A DNA stretch of 64,000 nucleotides, taken from the NCBI GenBank assembly GCA_043784065.1, contig JAYVYR010000002.1, forward strand, positions 1-64,000, written 5' to 3'. Under the pieces are notes generated by a model that was not told the DNA's origin, did no database searches, and saw only the letters and a list, made by a program, of their open reading frames with translations. Positions 50,591 to 59,714 of the stretch are shown piece after piece. The stretch is from Bog-756 sp043784065 (GTDB taxonomy: Bacteria > Actinomycetota > Acidimicrobiia > Acidimicrobiales > RAAP-2). The translations under genes were made by a program, and so were the position numbers. The first letter of the stretch is position 1. Each line of letters starts with the position of its first letter.

Positions 50591-50966
50591 CACGATAGCG
50601 GGCACGGGGCAACCATCCACCGCGTCAGCTTCCAAAGGGAGCGGTGGACCCATGGCCGTCCCGGCGGAGCACCGGCGACGGGGTGGGCCGACCAGCTCCG
50701 GAAGCCACGACGGCGTTCCCCTTTCCCCCACATGCAGGGTGCTCACGAGCTCTCACCGGCTTGCGATGGTCGACCACCTACACGGGGACGGGCCGACTGC
50801 CACCCGCCGACGGGGACTCTACGACCCAAAAAACGCTACCAGTCGCGTTCTCTTGGACGGCGGGGGAATTGGGTCGAAACGGGTCTCTGCACGCGGCGTT
50901 CACGTCTTAGCAACATGGGAGCCCGGGAGGTCCGCTCCATGGCGTCCGACCGGGGTAGTCGGCGGC
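50591..50966. other. Intergenic stretch without recognisable gene
   Basis: About 376 bases between the operator-like palindrome and the cysS stop. All six frames were considered; the plus-strand frame here has no conserved motif and runs into the antisense of cysS. No tRNA or other RNA gene was recognised. It may be an old gene remnant. Confidence 0.5.
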
Positions 50967-52361
50967 CTATCGCCTACGGATGCGGGTGCCCTCGCCGCCA
51001 TCCTCGACCAGCCAGCCTGCCTCCTCGAGCTCGGCGCGCAAGGCATCGGCCCGAGCCCAGTCCTTGGCTGCCCGGGATGCATCGCGCATGCGCACAAGAT
51101 CGGCCGTTGCCGCGTCGATCTCGTCGCTCACGTCACCTTCGAGTCGAAGACCCAGCGCTCCGGCCAGCCACGCCGCCGTTCGGGCCGCAGTTGCGGCCGC
51201 GGCACCGTCGCCGGCATCGGCCGCCACATTGGCCCGTCGTGCCAGTTCGAACACTGTGGCCAGAGCACCTGGGGTGTCGAGGTCGCCGTCCATGGCGACC
51301 ATGAAGGTGGCCACCGCCTCGTCGTCAACAGCGCCCACCGTCGAGTCGGGCCCGGTCAACGGTCCCTCAGCCAGCGGGTCGGCCAGTGAGAACCGTCGGG
51401 CCAGCTCGTCCAACCGGGCCAGTCCGGCCTCGGCCTGGGCGATCGTCTCGGGTGTCACTTCGATAGGCGACCGGTAGTGGGAGCGCAGCACCAGCACCCG
51501 GTAGGCGCGGGCATCGCTGCGCTCGAGCAGGTCGGACAAGGAGGCGAAGTTGCCCAACGACTTGGACATCTTCTCACCACCGACCGTCACCCATCCGTTG
51601 TGCATCCAATGGCGGGCGAACTCCTTACCGTCAGCCACAGCCTGAGCCCGCTCGTTCTCATGGTGGGGGAAGGCCAGGTCCTGACCTCCTCCATGCAGCT
51701 CGAACCCTTCGCCCAGAAGGTCGAGGGACATCACCACGCACTCAGTGTGCCAACCAGGTCGGCCGGCTCCCCACGGTGAGTCCCAACTGGGCTCGCCTGG
51801 TTTGGCCTTCTTCCACAGCACGAAATCGAGTGGCGATCGCTTCTCTTCGTCTGCTTCGATTCGGGCGCCGGCCCGCAACGATTCGAGGGGTTGGCGGGCC
51901 AGCAGTCCGTAGCCGGGCACGTCGAGCACCGACAGATAGACCCCGGTGGCCGTCTCGTAGGCGATCCCCCGACCCACCAGGTCGGTGATCAGGTCGATCA
52001 TCCGGTCGACATAGGCGGTGGCGTGCGGTGCCTGATCCGGCCGCAGCACCCCCAGGGCATCCATGATCTCCCACCACAGGGCCTCGTTGGCCGCCGTGAA
52101 CTCGGCGATCGCAATGCCACGGTCGGCAGCCCGGGCGATGATCTTGTCCTCGATGTCGGTGATGTTCGAGACATAGGTGACGTCGAGGCCAATGAACAGG
52201 AGGTAGCGCCGGAGCACGTCGAACACCAACGAGAACCGCCCATGACCGAGGTGAGGCACACCGTCGACCGTCGGGCCGCACACGTAGAGTGCGACCTTGC
52301 CGGGCTGGCGGAGCCGGAGCGGGGCTACCTCGCCGGTGGCGGTGTCGTGGAGCGTGAGCAC
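50967..52361 (-). CDS. cysS: Cysteine-tRNA ligase
   Basis: A 464-residue class I synthetase. The signature YVCGPTVDGVPHLGHGR includes the HxGH motif as HLGH; zinc and substrate residues lie in WHTECVVMSLDLLGEGFELH and GGGQDLAFPHHENERAQ; EKMSKSLGN is the KMSKS loop. The full-length architecture and terminal DALR-like helices fit CysRS rather than MshC. GTG 52361 follows TACCGT by seven bases, which fixes the start well inside a longer open frame. Divergent from valS with overlapping -10 boxes. It charges tRNA-Cys. Confidence 0.96.
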   Translation of the reverse strand: MLTLHDTATGEVAPLRLRQPGKVALYVCGPTVDGVPHLGHGRFSLVFDVLRRYLLFIGLDVTYVSNITDIEDKIIARAADRGIAIAEFTAANEALWWEIMDALGVLRPDQAPHATAYVDRMIDLITDLVGRGIAYETATGVYLSVLDVPGYGLLARQPLESLRAGARIEADEEKRSPLDFVLWKKAKPGEPSWDSPWGAGRPGWHTECVVMSLDLLGEGFELHGGGQDLAFPHHENERAQAVADGKEFARHWMHNGWVTVGGEKMSKSLGNFASLSDLLERSDARAYRVLVLRSHYRSPIEVTPETIAQAEAGLARLDELARRFSLADPLAEGPLTGPDSTVGAVDDEAVATFMVAMDGDLDTPGALATVFELARRANVAADAGDGAAAATAARTAAWLAGALGLRLEGDVSDEIDAATADLVRMRDASRAAKDWARADALRAELEEAGWLVEDGGEGTRIRRR

Positions 52362-52367
52362 GCAGGG

Positions 52368-52374
52368 TACGGTA
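52368..52374. promoter_or_regulatory. Overlapping divergent -10 boxes of cysS and valS
   Basis: The heptamer TACGGTA gives TACGGT on the plus strand (52368-52373, toward valS ATG 52383) and TACCGT on the minus strand (52374-52369, seven bases before cysS GTG 52361). The two promoters share the same bases and may compete. Confidence 0.6.
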
Positions 52375-52382
52375 ACCCGATC

Positions 52383-55037
52383 ATGCCGGAGCAGACGAAC
52401 GGACCCACCAATCACGAGGCGCCCTCTGACCAGGCAGGCTTTGGCCGGCCTCACGGGAGGGGTATCCCCGACAAGCCTGGCCTCGAGGGTTTGGAGGCCA
52501 CCTGGGCGGCTCGGTGGGAGGCCGAGGGTGTCTATGCCTTTGACCGCACAGCTACCCGCGACCAGGTCTTCTCGATCGACACGCCGCCGCCGACGGTGTC
52601 GGGCTCGCTCCACATCGGCCACGTGTTCTCCTATACCCACACCGACGCAGTGGCCCGGTTCCACCGCATGCGGGGCCGCCAGGTCTTCTACCCGATGGGG
52701 TGGGATGACAACGGACTGCCAACCGAGCGCCGGGTACAGAACTACTTCGGGGTTCGATGCGATCCGAGCCTTCCGTACGATCCCGAGTACGTGCCGCCGG
52801 CCGAGCCGACGAAGGATCCCGTCGCCATCTCGCGACCAAACTTCGTGGCCCTGTGCCATCAGTTGACGCTGGAGGACGAGCAGGTATTCGAGCACCTGTG
52901 GCGCACCCTCGGGCTGTCAGTGGACTGGTCCCACACCTACGCGACCATCAGTGAACGGGCTCAACGGGTCTCGCAACGCGGCTTCCTTCGACTGGCCAAG
53001 CGCGGCCAGGTAGTCCAGCGCACCGCCCCGACGCTGTGGGATGTCGACTTCCGCACGGCGGTCAGTCAGGCCGAACTCGAGGACCGTGAGCGACCCGGCG
53101 CCTACCACCGGATTCGGTTCCCCCGGGTCGACGCCGAAGGCGGCGTCGACATCGAGACCACCAGACCCGAGCTGCTGGCCGCCTGCGTGGCCCTGGTGGC
53201 GCACCCCGATGACGAGCGCTACCGGCCGCTGTTCGGTACCTCGGTCAGCACCCCGCTGTTCGGAGTCCGTGTGCCGGTCCTGGCCCACGGACTGGCCGAC
53301 CCCGAAAAAGGCTCGGGCATCGCCATGATCTGCACCTTCGGCGACACGACTGACGTGGTGTGGTGGCGCGAACTGTCCCTCCCCACCCGTACCGTGATCG
53401 GCCGAGACGGCCGACTGCTGCCGATCGAGTTCGGCGCACCGGGATGGGAGGCCGACGATCCGGCGGCGGCGGACGTCGCCTATGCGGATCTGGTGGGGAA
53501 GTCCGCCAAGCAGGCCCAGGCCCGGATCGTCGAATTGCTGACAGCCTCTGGCGATCTGATCGGCGAGCCCCGTTCCATCACCCATCCGGTCAAGTTCTTC
53601 GAAAAGGGCGATCGCCCGCTCGAGATCGTCTCCTCCCGTCAGTGGTTCGTCGAGACGCTCCCCCACCGCCAGGCCCTACTGGCCCGGGGTGAGGAATTGC
53701 GGTGGCATCCGCCCTACATGGCCCACCGTTTCAAAGCGTGGGTGGAGGGCCTGAATGGCGACTGGAACATCAGCCGCCAGAGGTTCTTCGGCGTACCCCT
53801 GCCCGTCTGGTATCCCGTCGATGCCGACGGTGAGGTCGACTTCGGCGGGCCGATCCTGGCTGACGAAGGGCACCTTCCCATCGACCCGTCGACCGACGTG
53901 CCCCCGGGCTACGCCGCCGACCAGCGGGGCGAGCCCGGCGGGTTCGTTGGCGACCCCGACGTCATGGATACCTGGGCCACATCGTCCTTGACCCCCCAGA
54001 TCGCCGGAGGATGGGAAGACGACCCCGACCTGTTCGCCCGTGTCTTCCCCATGGATCTGCGACCCCAGGCCCACGACATCATCCGCACCTGGCTGTTCTC
54101 GACGGTGGTGCGCTCCGAACTCGAACATCAGGCCCTGCCGTGGTCGAACGCTGCCATCAGCGGCTGGGTGCTCGATCCGGACCGCAAGAAGATGTCGAAG
54201 TCGAAGGGCAATGTGATCACCCCGCTGCCTCTGCTCGAGCTGCACGGGGCCGACGCCGTGCGGTACTGGGCGGCCAGCGGCCGGCCCGGCACCGACACCG
54301 CCGTCGACGAAGGCCAGATGAAGGTCGGTCGACGACTGGCCATGAAGGTGCTCAACGCGTCCCGATTCGCACTCGGCCGCCTGGCCGACGGCACCGGTAC
54401 GCTGGTGGTGCCGCCGATCAGTGCCGTCATCGCCCCGATCGACCGGGCCATGCTCGGCCGACTCAGCGTGGTGGTGGCCGAAGCCACAACTGCATTCGAG
54501 GCCTACGACTACGCCCGGGCTCTCGAACGGACGGAAGCGTTCTTCTGGGCGTTCTGTGACGACTACCTGGAACTGGTCAAGACCCGCGCCTACGGCGAGG
54601 CCGACGACCCGGCCACGGCATCGGCTCGGGCAGCACTGGCCGTGGCCCTCTCCGTCCTGCTCCGCCTGCTCGCCCCTGTCCTTCCCTTCGTGACTGAAGA
54701 GGTGTGGTCGTGGTGGCACGTCGACTCCATCCACGGAGCCAACTGGCCCACGGACTTGGAGACCAGGACCGGGGACGCCAGCACCGGCGGCGTCGACCCG
54801 ACAACCGATGCCGTGCTCGATGCGGCCGCCGACGTGCTCCGCCAGATCCGGCGGGCCAAGACGACGGCCAAGCGCTCGATGCGGGCACCGGTGGCCGTGT
54901 TGACCGTCACCGACACGCCGTCCCGACTCGAGGCATTGGCCGCGGCCGAGAGCGACGTGCGCGATGCAGGCGGTGTGGTCGAGTTGGTGATGCGCGACGG
55001 CGAAGTTGGCGTCGAGGTAGTGCTGGCCGAGGAGTAG
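52383..55037 (+). CDS. valS: Valine-tRNA ligase
   Basis: An 884-residue class I synthetase. GSLHIGHVFSYTHTDAVARF contains HIGH; PMGWDDNGLPTERRVQNYF and PISRPNF-like AISRPNFVALCHQLTLEDE belong to the type shared with actinobacteria and archaea; editing domain DIETTRPELLAACVALVAHP; DPDRKKMSKSKGNVITPLP is the KMSKS loop. The anticodon domain and a short C-terminal part follow, ending in TAG. ATG 52383 begins after a TACGGT box; the open frame extends upstream only as antisense to cysS. It charges tRNA-Val and edits Thr. Confidence 0.97.
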   Translation: MPEQTNGPTNHEAPSDQAGFGRPHGRGIPDKPGLEGLEATWAARWEAEGVYAFDRTATRDQVFSIDTPPPTVSGSLHIGHVFSYTHTDAVARFHRMRGRQVFYPMGWDDNGLPTERRVQNYFGVRCDPSLPYDPEYVPPAEPTKDPVAISRPNFVALCHQLTLEDEQVFEHLWRTLGLSVDWSHTYATISERAQRVSQRGFLRLAKRGQVVQRTAPTLWDVDFRTAVSQAELEDRERPGAYHRIRFPRVDAEGGVDIETTRPELLAACVALVAHPDDERYRPLFGTSVSTPLFGVRVPVLAHGLADPEKGSGIAMICTFGDTTDVVWWRELSLPTRTVIGRDGRLLPIEFGAPGWEADDPAAADVAYADLVGKSAKQAQARIVELLTASGDLIGEPRSITHPVKFFEKGDRPLEIVSSRQWFVETLPHRQALLARGEELRWHPPYMAHRFKAWVEGLNGDWNISRQRFFGVPLPVWYPVDADGEVDFGGPILADEGHLPIDPSTDVPPGYAADQRGEPGGFVGDPDVMDTWATSSLTPQIAGGWEDDPDLFARVFPMDLRPQAHDIIRTWLFSTVVRSELEHQALPWSNAAISGWVLDPDRKKMSKSKGNVITPLPLLELHGADAVRYWAASGRPGTDTAVDEGQMKVGRRLAMKVLNASRFALGRLADGTGTLVVPPISAVIAPIDRAMLGRLSVVVAEATTAFEAYDYARALERTEAFFWAFCDDYLELVKTRAYGEADDPATASARAALAVALSVLLRLLAPVLPFVTEEVWSWWHVDSIHGANWPTDLETRTGDASTGGVDPTTDAVLDAAADVLRQIRRAKTTAKRSMRAPVAVLTVTDTPSRLEALAAAESDVRDAGGVVELVMRDGEVGVEVVLAEE

Positions 55038-55160
55038 TTCCAGCACTACCTGCGGGAAGGTGCCCGGTGCGGTTGCCGCCACGGGGATGACGGGAAGGCG
55101 CCACCCGGGCCCGGCGATGCGAATTACGCCGACCACGAGAAGAACTGCGATCCTCTTCGG

Positions 55161-55934
55161 ATGGAACACGAACCACTCCGAGGCCGCACCGCCATGGTCA
55201 CCGGGGCATCTCGGGGAATCGGTGCGGCCACGGCACAGGCACTCGATCGGGCGGGGGCGCGGGTCGCCCTCGTCGCCAGGGGCCGCGCCGAGCTGGCTGA
55301 GGTGGCTGGCACGCTGCACAACGACCCCGTCATCCTGCCCGCCGACCTCCGCCAGTCTGATGCCCCGACGAACGTCGCCCGCCAGGCGATCGACGCACTC
55401 GGTACGATCGATGTCCTGGTGAACAATGCGGCAGTAGCGGCGCGACTCGCCACCGTCGACACCGACGCGGCCGTCATCGACGACATGTTGGCCGTCAATG
55501 TCCGGGCACCGCTCCTACTGATCGCCGCAGTGCTTCCCTCGATGATCCAACGCGGATCCGGGTCGATCATCAACCTCTCATCCGTATCCGGAATAGTCGG
55601 CACACCTCGGCGGGCCGCCTACGCTGCATCGAAGGGCGCTATCGGTGCCGCCACACGATCGCTGGCCATCGAGCTCGGACCGTCTGGGATCCGGGTCAAC
55701 GCCGTCGCCCCCGGGGTCGTCGACACCGCCTTGTGGGCCAAGAACAGGGAAGTCCCGGGTGTTGTGGAGGCCATCGAAGCCCAAACGCCGCTGCGTCGAT
55801 GGGCCACGCCGGAGGACATCGCCGACGTAATCGTGTTCCTCGCTACCGACGCCTCACGATTCGTCACCGGGGAGACGATCTGTGCTGACGGTGGGATGGC
55901 TCGAACGTTCGACCTCTACGGCGGGCCCGTCTGA
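55161..55934 (+). CDS. Short-chain dehydrogenase/reductase (SDR) family oxidoreductase
   Basis: A 257-residue classical SDR. NAD(P) site MVTGASRGIGAATAQAL, VLVNNAAVAAR, catalytic Ser in INLSSVSGIVG and Tyr-Lys in AYAASKGAIGAATRSLA; the end ITCDGG-like ICADGGMARTF is usual. It oxidises or reduces an alcohol/ketone; the substrate is unknown. It lies alone between valS and the liv operon, so context gives no help. Confidence 0.92.
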   Translation: MEHEPLRGRTAMVTGASRGIGAATAQALDRAGARVALVARGRAELAEVAGTLHNDPVILPADLRQSDAPTNVARQAIDALGTIDVLVNNAAVAARLATVDTDAAVIDDMLAVNVRAPLLLIAAVLPSMIQRGSGSIINLSSVSGIVGTPRRAAYAASKGAIGAATRSLAIELGPSGIRVNAVAPGVVDTALWAKNREVPGVVEAIEAQTPLRRWATPEDIADVIVFLATDASRFVTGETICADGGMARTFDLYGGPV

Positions 55935-56013
55935 CGATTCTGCTCGGTCAGGGACTACGTACGTGCACCTGTCGTCGCTCAGTCCAACGAACGCCTTTGT
56001 AAGCGAGTGAGCG

Positions 56014-56760
56014 TCAGGCCAGGTAGATGCTGAGGGCAGCGTCCGCCATCTCGGCCGGGGTGCCCTGCTGCTCGATACGACCATGCACCATGATCGCCGC
56101 ATGGTCGGCCACCGCCAGTGCCGTGGTCACGAACTGCTCGACCAGGAGGATGGTCATGCCCTGCTTGGCCAACTTGGTGACCAGTTCGTAAAGTTCGGCC
56201 ACGATCAGGGGAGCCAGTCCCATGGACAGCTCGTCCAGGTAGAGCACCCGAGGCTTGGTGACCAGGGCACGTGAGATTGCCAGCATCTGCTGCTCGCCAC
56301 CCGACATGGTGCCGGCCATCTGACGCCGACGCTCCTTCAGGACGGGAAACGTCTCAAAGGTGTGCTCCTCGACCTCCTTCATCGAGATCCCACCCCGGTA
56401 GGTCCAGATCCGGAGGTTCTCACGCACGGTCAGGTTGGGGAAGATGCCCCGACCCTCAGGCACCGCGCAGATGCCTTGGCGGACCAGCTTCTCCGTGGGG
56501 GTCTTGCCGAGCGGGGTGTCGCCGACGAGCACGTCGCCAGCGGTCGGACGCATCCGGCCGCTCAGTACCTTGAGGAGCGTCGACTTGCCGGCACCGTTGG
56601 GTCCAAGGAGTGCGAAGACACTTCCGGCCGGCACCTCGAGATCGACGCCGTGAAGCACTTCGATCCGCCCGTAAGAGGCCCGCACTCCCCGTACGGTGAC
56701 GCTCGGCGGCAGTTCTGTGGTGGTGCCGCCTGTCGAAGGAGCCAACATCTGGTCGTTCAT
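56014..56760 (-). CDS. livF: Branched-chain amino-acid-type ABC transporter ATPase LivF
   Basis: A 248-residue ABC ATPase. Walker A GPNGAGKSTLLKVLSG, the signature TMSGGEQQMLAISRALV and Walker B VLYLDELSMGLAPLIV, a LivF feature being DE(L/P)S-x-GLAP. It overlaps livG by four bases. Last gene of the livK-livHM-livG-livF set, which imports branched-chain amino acids, urea or other small amides; the cargo cannot be read from sequence alone. Confidence 0.93.
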   Translation of the reverse strand: MNDQMLAPSTGGTTTELPPSVTVRGVRASYGRIEVLHGVDLEVPAGSVFALLGPNGAGKSTLLKVLSGRMRPTAGDVLVGDTPLGKTPTEKLVRQGICAVPEGRGIFPNLTVRENLRIWTYRGGISMKEVEEHTFETFPVLKERRRQMAGTMSGGEQQMLAISRALVTKPRVLYLDELSMGLAPLIVAELYELVTKLAKQGMTILLVEQFVTTALAVADHAAIMVHGRIEQQGTPAEMADAALSIYLA

Positions 56761-57695
56761 GCCTCGGGCACCTCCTCATCATCGCTGCCGACGATCTCGG
56801 TCGTCAGGTCCACCGTCTTGTCCTCATGGAATTGCTGGGTTGCAACGCCGACGTTGGCGTCATTGACGGTACCGAGGTAGGCGGCCTGAACCATGGGGTC
56901 CTTCCGGATCTCCTCAGGAGTCCCCGAGGCGATGATGTCGCCGAAGTCGAGCACGTAGATGTAGTCGCAGATCCGCATCACCAGCTCCATGTCGTGCTCG
57001 ACCAACAGCACGCCCATACCGCCGCCCGCCAGGGTGGTCAGCAGCTCACCCAGGGCTTGAGCCTCTACATCGTCGAGCCCCGAGCCGGGTTCGTCGAGCA
57101 GCAGGATCTTCGGGGCCATGGCCAGGGCCCGGGCCAATTCGACCATCCGGGCCAGGCCGGTCGGCATGGCGCTGGCCTGTTCGGCGCCTAGGCCGGCCAG
57201 GCCTACGCCCTCGAGCAGGCGGTCCGATGTGGCAACGACAATCGACCCCGGACCGGTTGACTCGTCGGCGGCGCCGCCCTTCTTGACCCAGGGGAACGAA
57301 CGCTTGACGTGGCGCCACTGCCACCACTTGACCGACGACTCCAGCCCTACTTGCACGTTCTCGCCCGCCGACAGGGTGCCGAAGAGCTCCAGGCGTTGGA
57401 AGGTGCGGGCCAGACCGAGCCGGGCCCGGCGGTGCGGCTTCATCTTGGTGATGTCGGTGTCGAACAGCAAGACGGTCCCACGGTCGGGAGTCTGGAGTCC
57501 GCTGATCACATTGAAGAGCGTGGTCTTGCCAGCGCCATTCGGGCCGATGAGGCCGGTCACGGAACCGGCCTTGACAGTCAGGTTGGCATCGCTCAGGGCG
57601 GCCACTCCGCCGAAGCGGACGGCCACTCCTTCGATGGTCAGGACGTCGACATCCTGGTCGGTCGGCTGCTGATCGATCACGTCAGCTTGCGGCAC
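56757..57695 (-). CDS. livG: Branched-chain amino-acid-type ABC transporter ATPase LivG
   Basis: About 312 residues from GTG 57695, which has GGAGAGGG five bases upstream and overlaps the livHM stop; ATG 57737 gives a 326-residue form. Walker A IGPNGAGKTTLFNVISG, Walker B KILLLDEPGSGLD and LLVEHDMELVMRICDYIYVLD. The signature is MPTGLARMVELARAL, a variant of LSGGQ used by many LivG-like actinobacterial ATPases. Residues 90-150 include an insertion (VKWWQWRHVKRSFPWVKKGG) not found in short LivG proteins. Pairs with LivF. Confidence 0.92.
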   Translation of the reverse strand: MPQADVIDQQPTDQDVDVLTIEGVAVRFGGVAALSDANLTVKAGSVTGLIGPNGAGKTTLFNVISGLQTPDRGTVLLFDTDITKMKPHRRARLGLARTFQRLELFGTLSAGENVQVGLESSVKWWQWRHVKRSFPWVKKGGAADESTGPGSIVVATSDRLLEGVGLAGLGAEQASAMPTGLARMVELARALAMAPKILLLDEPGSGLDDVEAQALGELLTTLAGGGMGVLLVEHDMELVMRICDYIYVLDFGDIIASGTPEEIRKDPMVQAAYLGTVNDANVGVATQQFHEDKTVDLTTEIVGSDDEEVPEA

Positions 57696-59643
57696 GGGAG
57701 CCCTCTCCACTGACGGCAAAGGTGCTTTGCATTGCAACCGGGGCCGGTTCGTTCGACCTACCCGTGCGCTTCACCCAGGGCAACCGGATGTGGAGCGCCT
57801 CGATGCCGAGGATCCCGTTGGCTGCCCGGCCGATCAGGATCACGCCGATGCCGGCAAAGATACCGATGCTGCTCGGCCAGATCTGGTTGAGGGCGACATA
57901 GGTGAGTGCGGCTAGGAAGGCACCCGAAACGGTGCGGATGCCCCAGATGGTCACGAACAGCACGAAGATGATGCCGGGGAAGATGTCGAAGTCGGTCGTA
58001 CCGACGAGCTGCTGCACCGTTCCGAATAGGGCGCCGCCCAGGCCGGCCATGCCTGCGGCGATAGCGAAGACTGCGACCTTGGTGAAGCCGATGTTGAGGC
58101 CGACCGTGGCGTAGGCGGCCGGCGAGTCGTTGACTGCCACCAGCCGGCGACCGAACAGGCTGCGTCTGATGGCCAGCACCAGCCACGCCGACAGGACGAA
58201 GAACACAGTGACGAGCAGGAACTCGGCAGTGTCCCCCTTGAAGGACAGCCCCGGCAAAGTGATGCGATAGATCTGGAGGGCGCCACCGCCGAAAACGTTG
58301 CCATCAGTGAAGAATCCTTGAGCCACTGCATCGGCGAATGCGAAGGTGGCGAGGGCCAGGTAGAGGTCGCTCAGCCGGATGGTGGGCAGAGCGATCAGGG
58401 CACCGATCGCCGCGCAGATGGCGGTGGCAGCCAATAGGCCGACCAGCGACCCGCCGCCGGCCACCTTGCCCATGATGAAGGCGCCGATCCCCATGAAGGA
58501 GAACTGACAGAGCGAGACCTGTCCGGAGTAACCGGTCACCAGCACCAGTGACAGGCCAACGATGGCCAGGCACATCACCATGCCGCCGAGCTGCCCGTAC
58601 GTGGTGCCGTGGTAGTTGCCGTTGGCGAAGGCGACTGCCACCACCACGGCCACGACGAGGAAGACGGCACCTCCGATGAGGGACTCCCTGCCACCCGCCA
58701 CCCGGGGGGCCCGCATCGAGGTCAGCCGTCCGGCTGCCCGGAGCCGCACGGACGGCAGGGTGACCAGGGCGAGGAAGAGGAAGATCATGGGCAGCGCAGC
58801 GTTGAAGTCGCTGATGCTGCCCTGCGACGGCTGGAGGTGGAGGTGGCTGAGAAGGGAGTTCTCGTAGTTGAGGATGTAGTTCTCGGCTAGCCCGATCCCG
58901 ATGGCGGCGGCAAAGGTGATGGAGATGCTCTTCAGTCGGCCGACGATTGCCGCTGCGTAGCCGCTCACCACCAGCAGCGTGAAGGACACGATGCTGATCC
59001 CGGTGGTCTGGGTCGGGGCCAGCATCACACCGGACAGTGCGGCCATGAAGAAGCCGAGGATCCATCCGTACTGGCTCATCCGGTGGGGCGACACCCCCGC
59101 CATCGACACCAGTTCGGGATCATCGACCACGGCTCGCAACGCATAGCCCATGCGGGTGGAGTAGAAGAGCAGACGTAACCCGATGGCCACGGCGATGGCC
59201 ACCCCGATGATGAGGACGTACTGGTACTGAATGTTGATGCCGACAAAGTGGAACTGGCCGTTGATCTGCGGATTCACCGACCGCTGGACGGTGGGAGACC
59301 ACACCACCGTGGCCACACCCGTCAGGATGACCATCAGGCCGAGCGTCACCATGACCGGCCGCTCGGCCGAGGCACCGTGGAGCCGCCGCATCAGCACCCG
59401 CTCGACGAATGCGCCGCTGATCGACGCGCCGAGGACGAGAATGATGATGAGGGCGGCCCAGGTCGGTTGGTTGTGGGCCGAGACGAGCTCCCAGTAGCCG
59501 AAGGCGGCGATCATCCCGACCGCACCCTGGGCGAAGTTGAATACCCCCGACGTGGTGTACGTGACCACCAGGCCGGTCGCCGCAATGGCATAGCCGGCGC
59601 CCAACATGATCCCGAACACCGTGAATTGGAGAAAGTTGCTCAT
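57682..59643 (-). CDS. Fused LivH-LivM permease
   Basis: A 653-residue protein joining both permease subunits. Residues 1-300 are LivH-like (TVFGIMLGAGYAIAATGLVVTYTTSG; GVFNFAQGAVGMIAAFGYW; MGYALRAVVDDPELVSMAGV). A short cytoplasmic joint (RLTSMRAPRVAGG) precedes the LivM-like half (MCLAIVGLSLVLVTGYSGQVSL; GFMGIGAF-like FSFMGIGAFIMG; GIRTVSGAFLAALTYVALNQ). About 16-18 spans. AAGGGG lies before ATG 59643. Fused liv permeases occur in various lineages. Second gene in the liv operon. Confidence 0.94.
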   Translation of the reverse strand: MSNFLQFTVFGIMLGAGYAIAATGLVVTYTTSGVFNFAQGAVGMIAAFGYWELVSAHNQPTWAALIIILVLGASISGAFVERVLMRRLHGASAERPVMVTLGLMVILTGVATVVWSPTVQRSVNPQINGQFHFVGINIQYQYVLIIGVAIAVAIGLRLLFYSTRMGYALRAVVDDPELVSMAGVSPHRMSQYGWILGFFMAALSGVMLAPTQTTGISIVSFTLLVVSGYAAAIVGRLKSISITFAAAIGIGLAENYILNYENSLLSHLHLQPSQGSISDFNAALPMIFLFLALVTLPSVRLRAAGRLTSMRAPRVAGGRESLIGGAVFLVVAVVVAVAFANGNYHGTTYGQLGGMVMCLAIVGLSLVLVTGYSGQVSLCQFSFMGIGAFIMGKVAGGGSLVGLLAATAICAAIGALIALPTIRLSDLYLALATFAFADAVAQGFFTDGNVFGGGALQIYRITLPGLSFKGDTAEFLLVTVFFVLSAWLVLAIRRSLFGRRLVAVNDSPAAYATVGLNIGFTKVAVFAIAAGMAGLGGALFGTVQQLVGTTDFDIFPGIIFVLFVTIWGIRTVSGAFLAALTYVALNQIWPSSIGIFAGIGVILIGRAANGILGIEALHIRLPWVKRTGRSNEPAPVAMQSTFAVSGEGSRAAS

Positions 59644-59714
59644 GGCATCCCCTTCATTTCCATCGGGATCCCCCCCGGATCATGGGCAGTAGAAGTCGTC
59701 GACGTGCCGGGTGC

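Noticed and set aside
50591..50966. tRNA or small RNA gene in the gap before cysS
   Set aside because: No T-arm/anticodon-arm pattern or convincing stem set was found.
51891..52382. Extended N-terminus for valS
   Set aside because: This part is antisense to cysS and lacks ValRS similarity; ATG 52383 fits the family and a -10 box.
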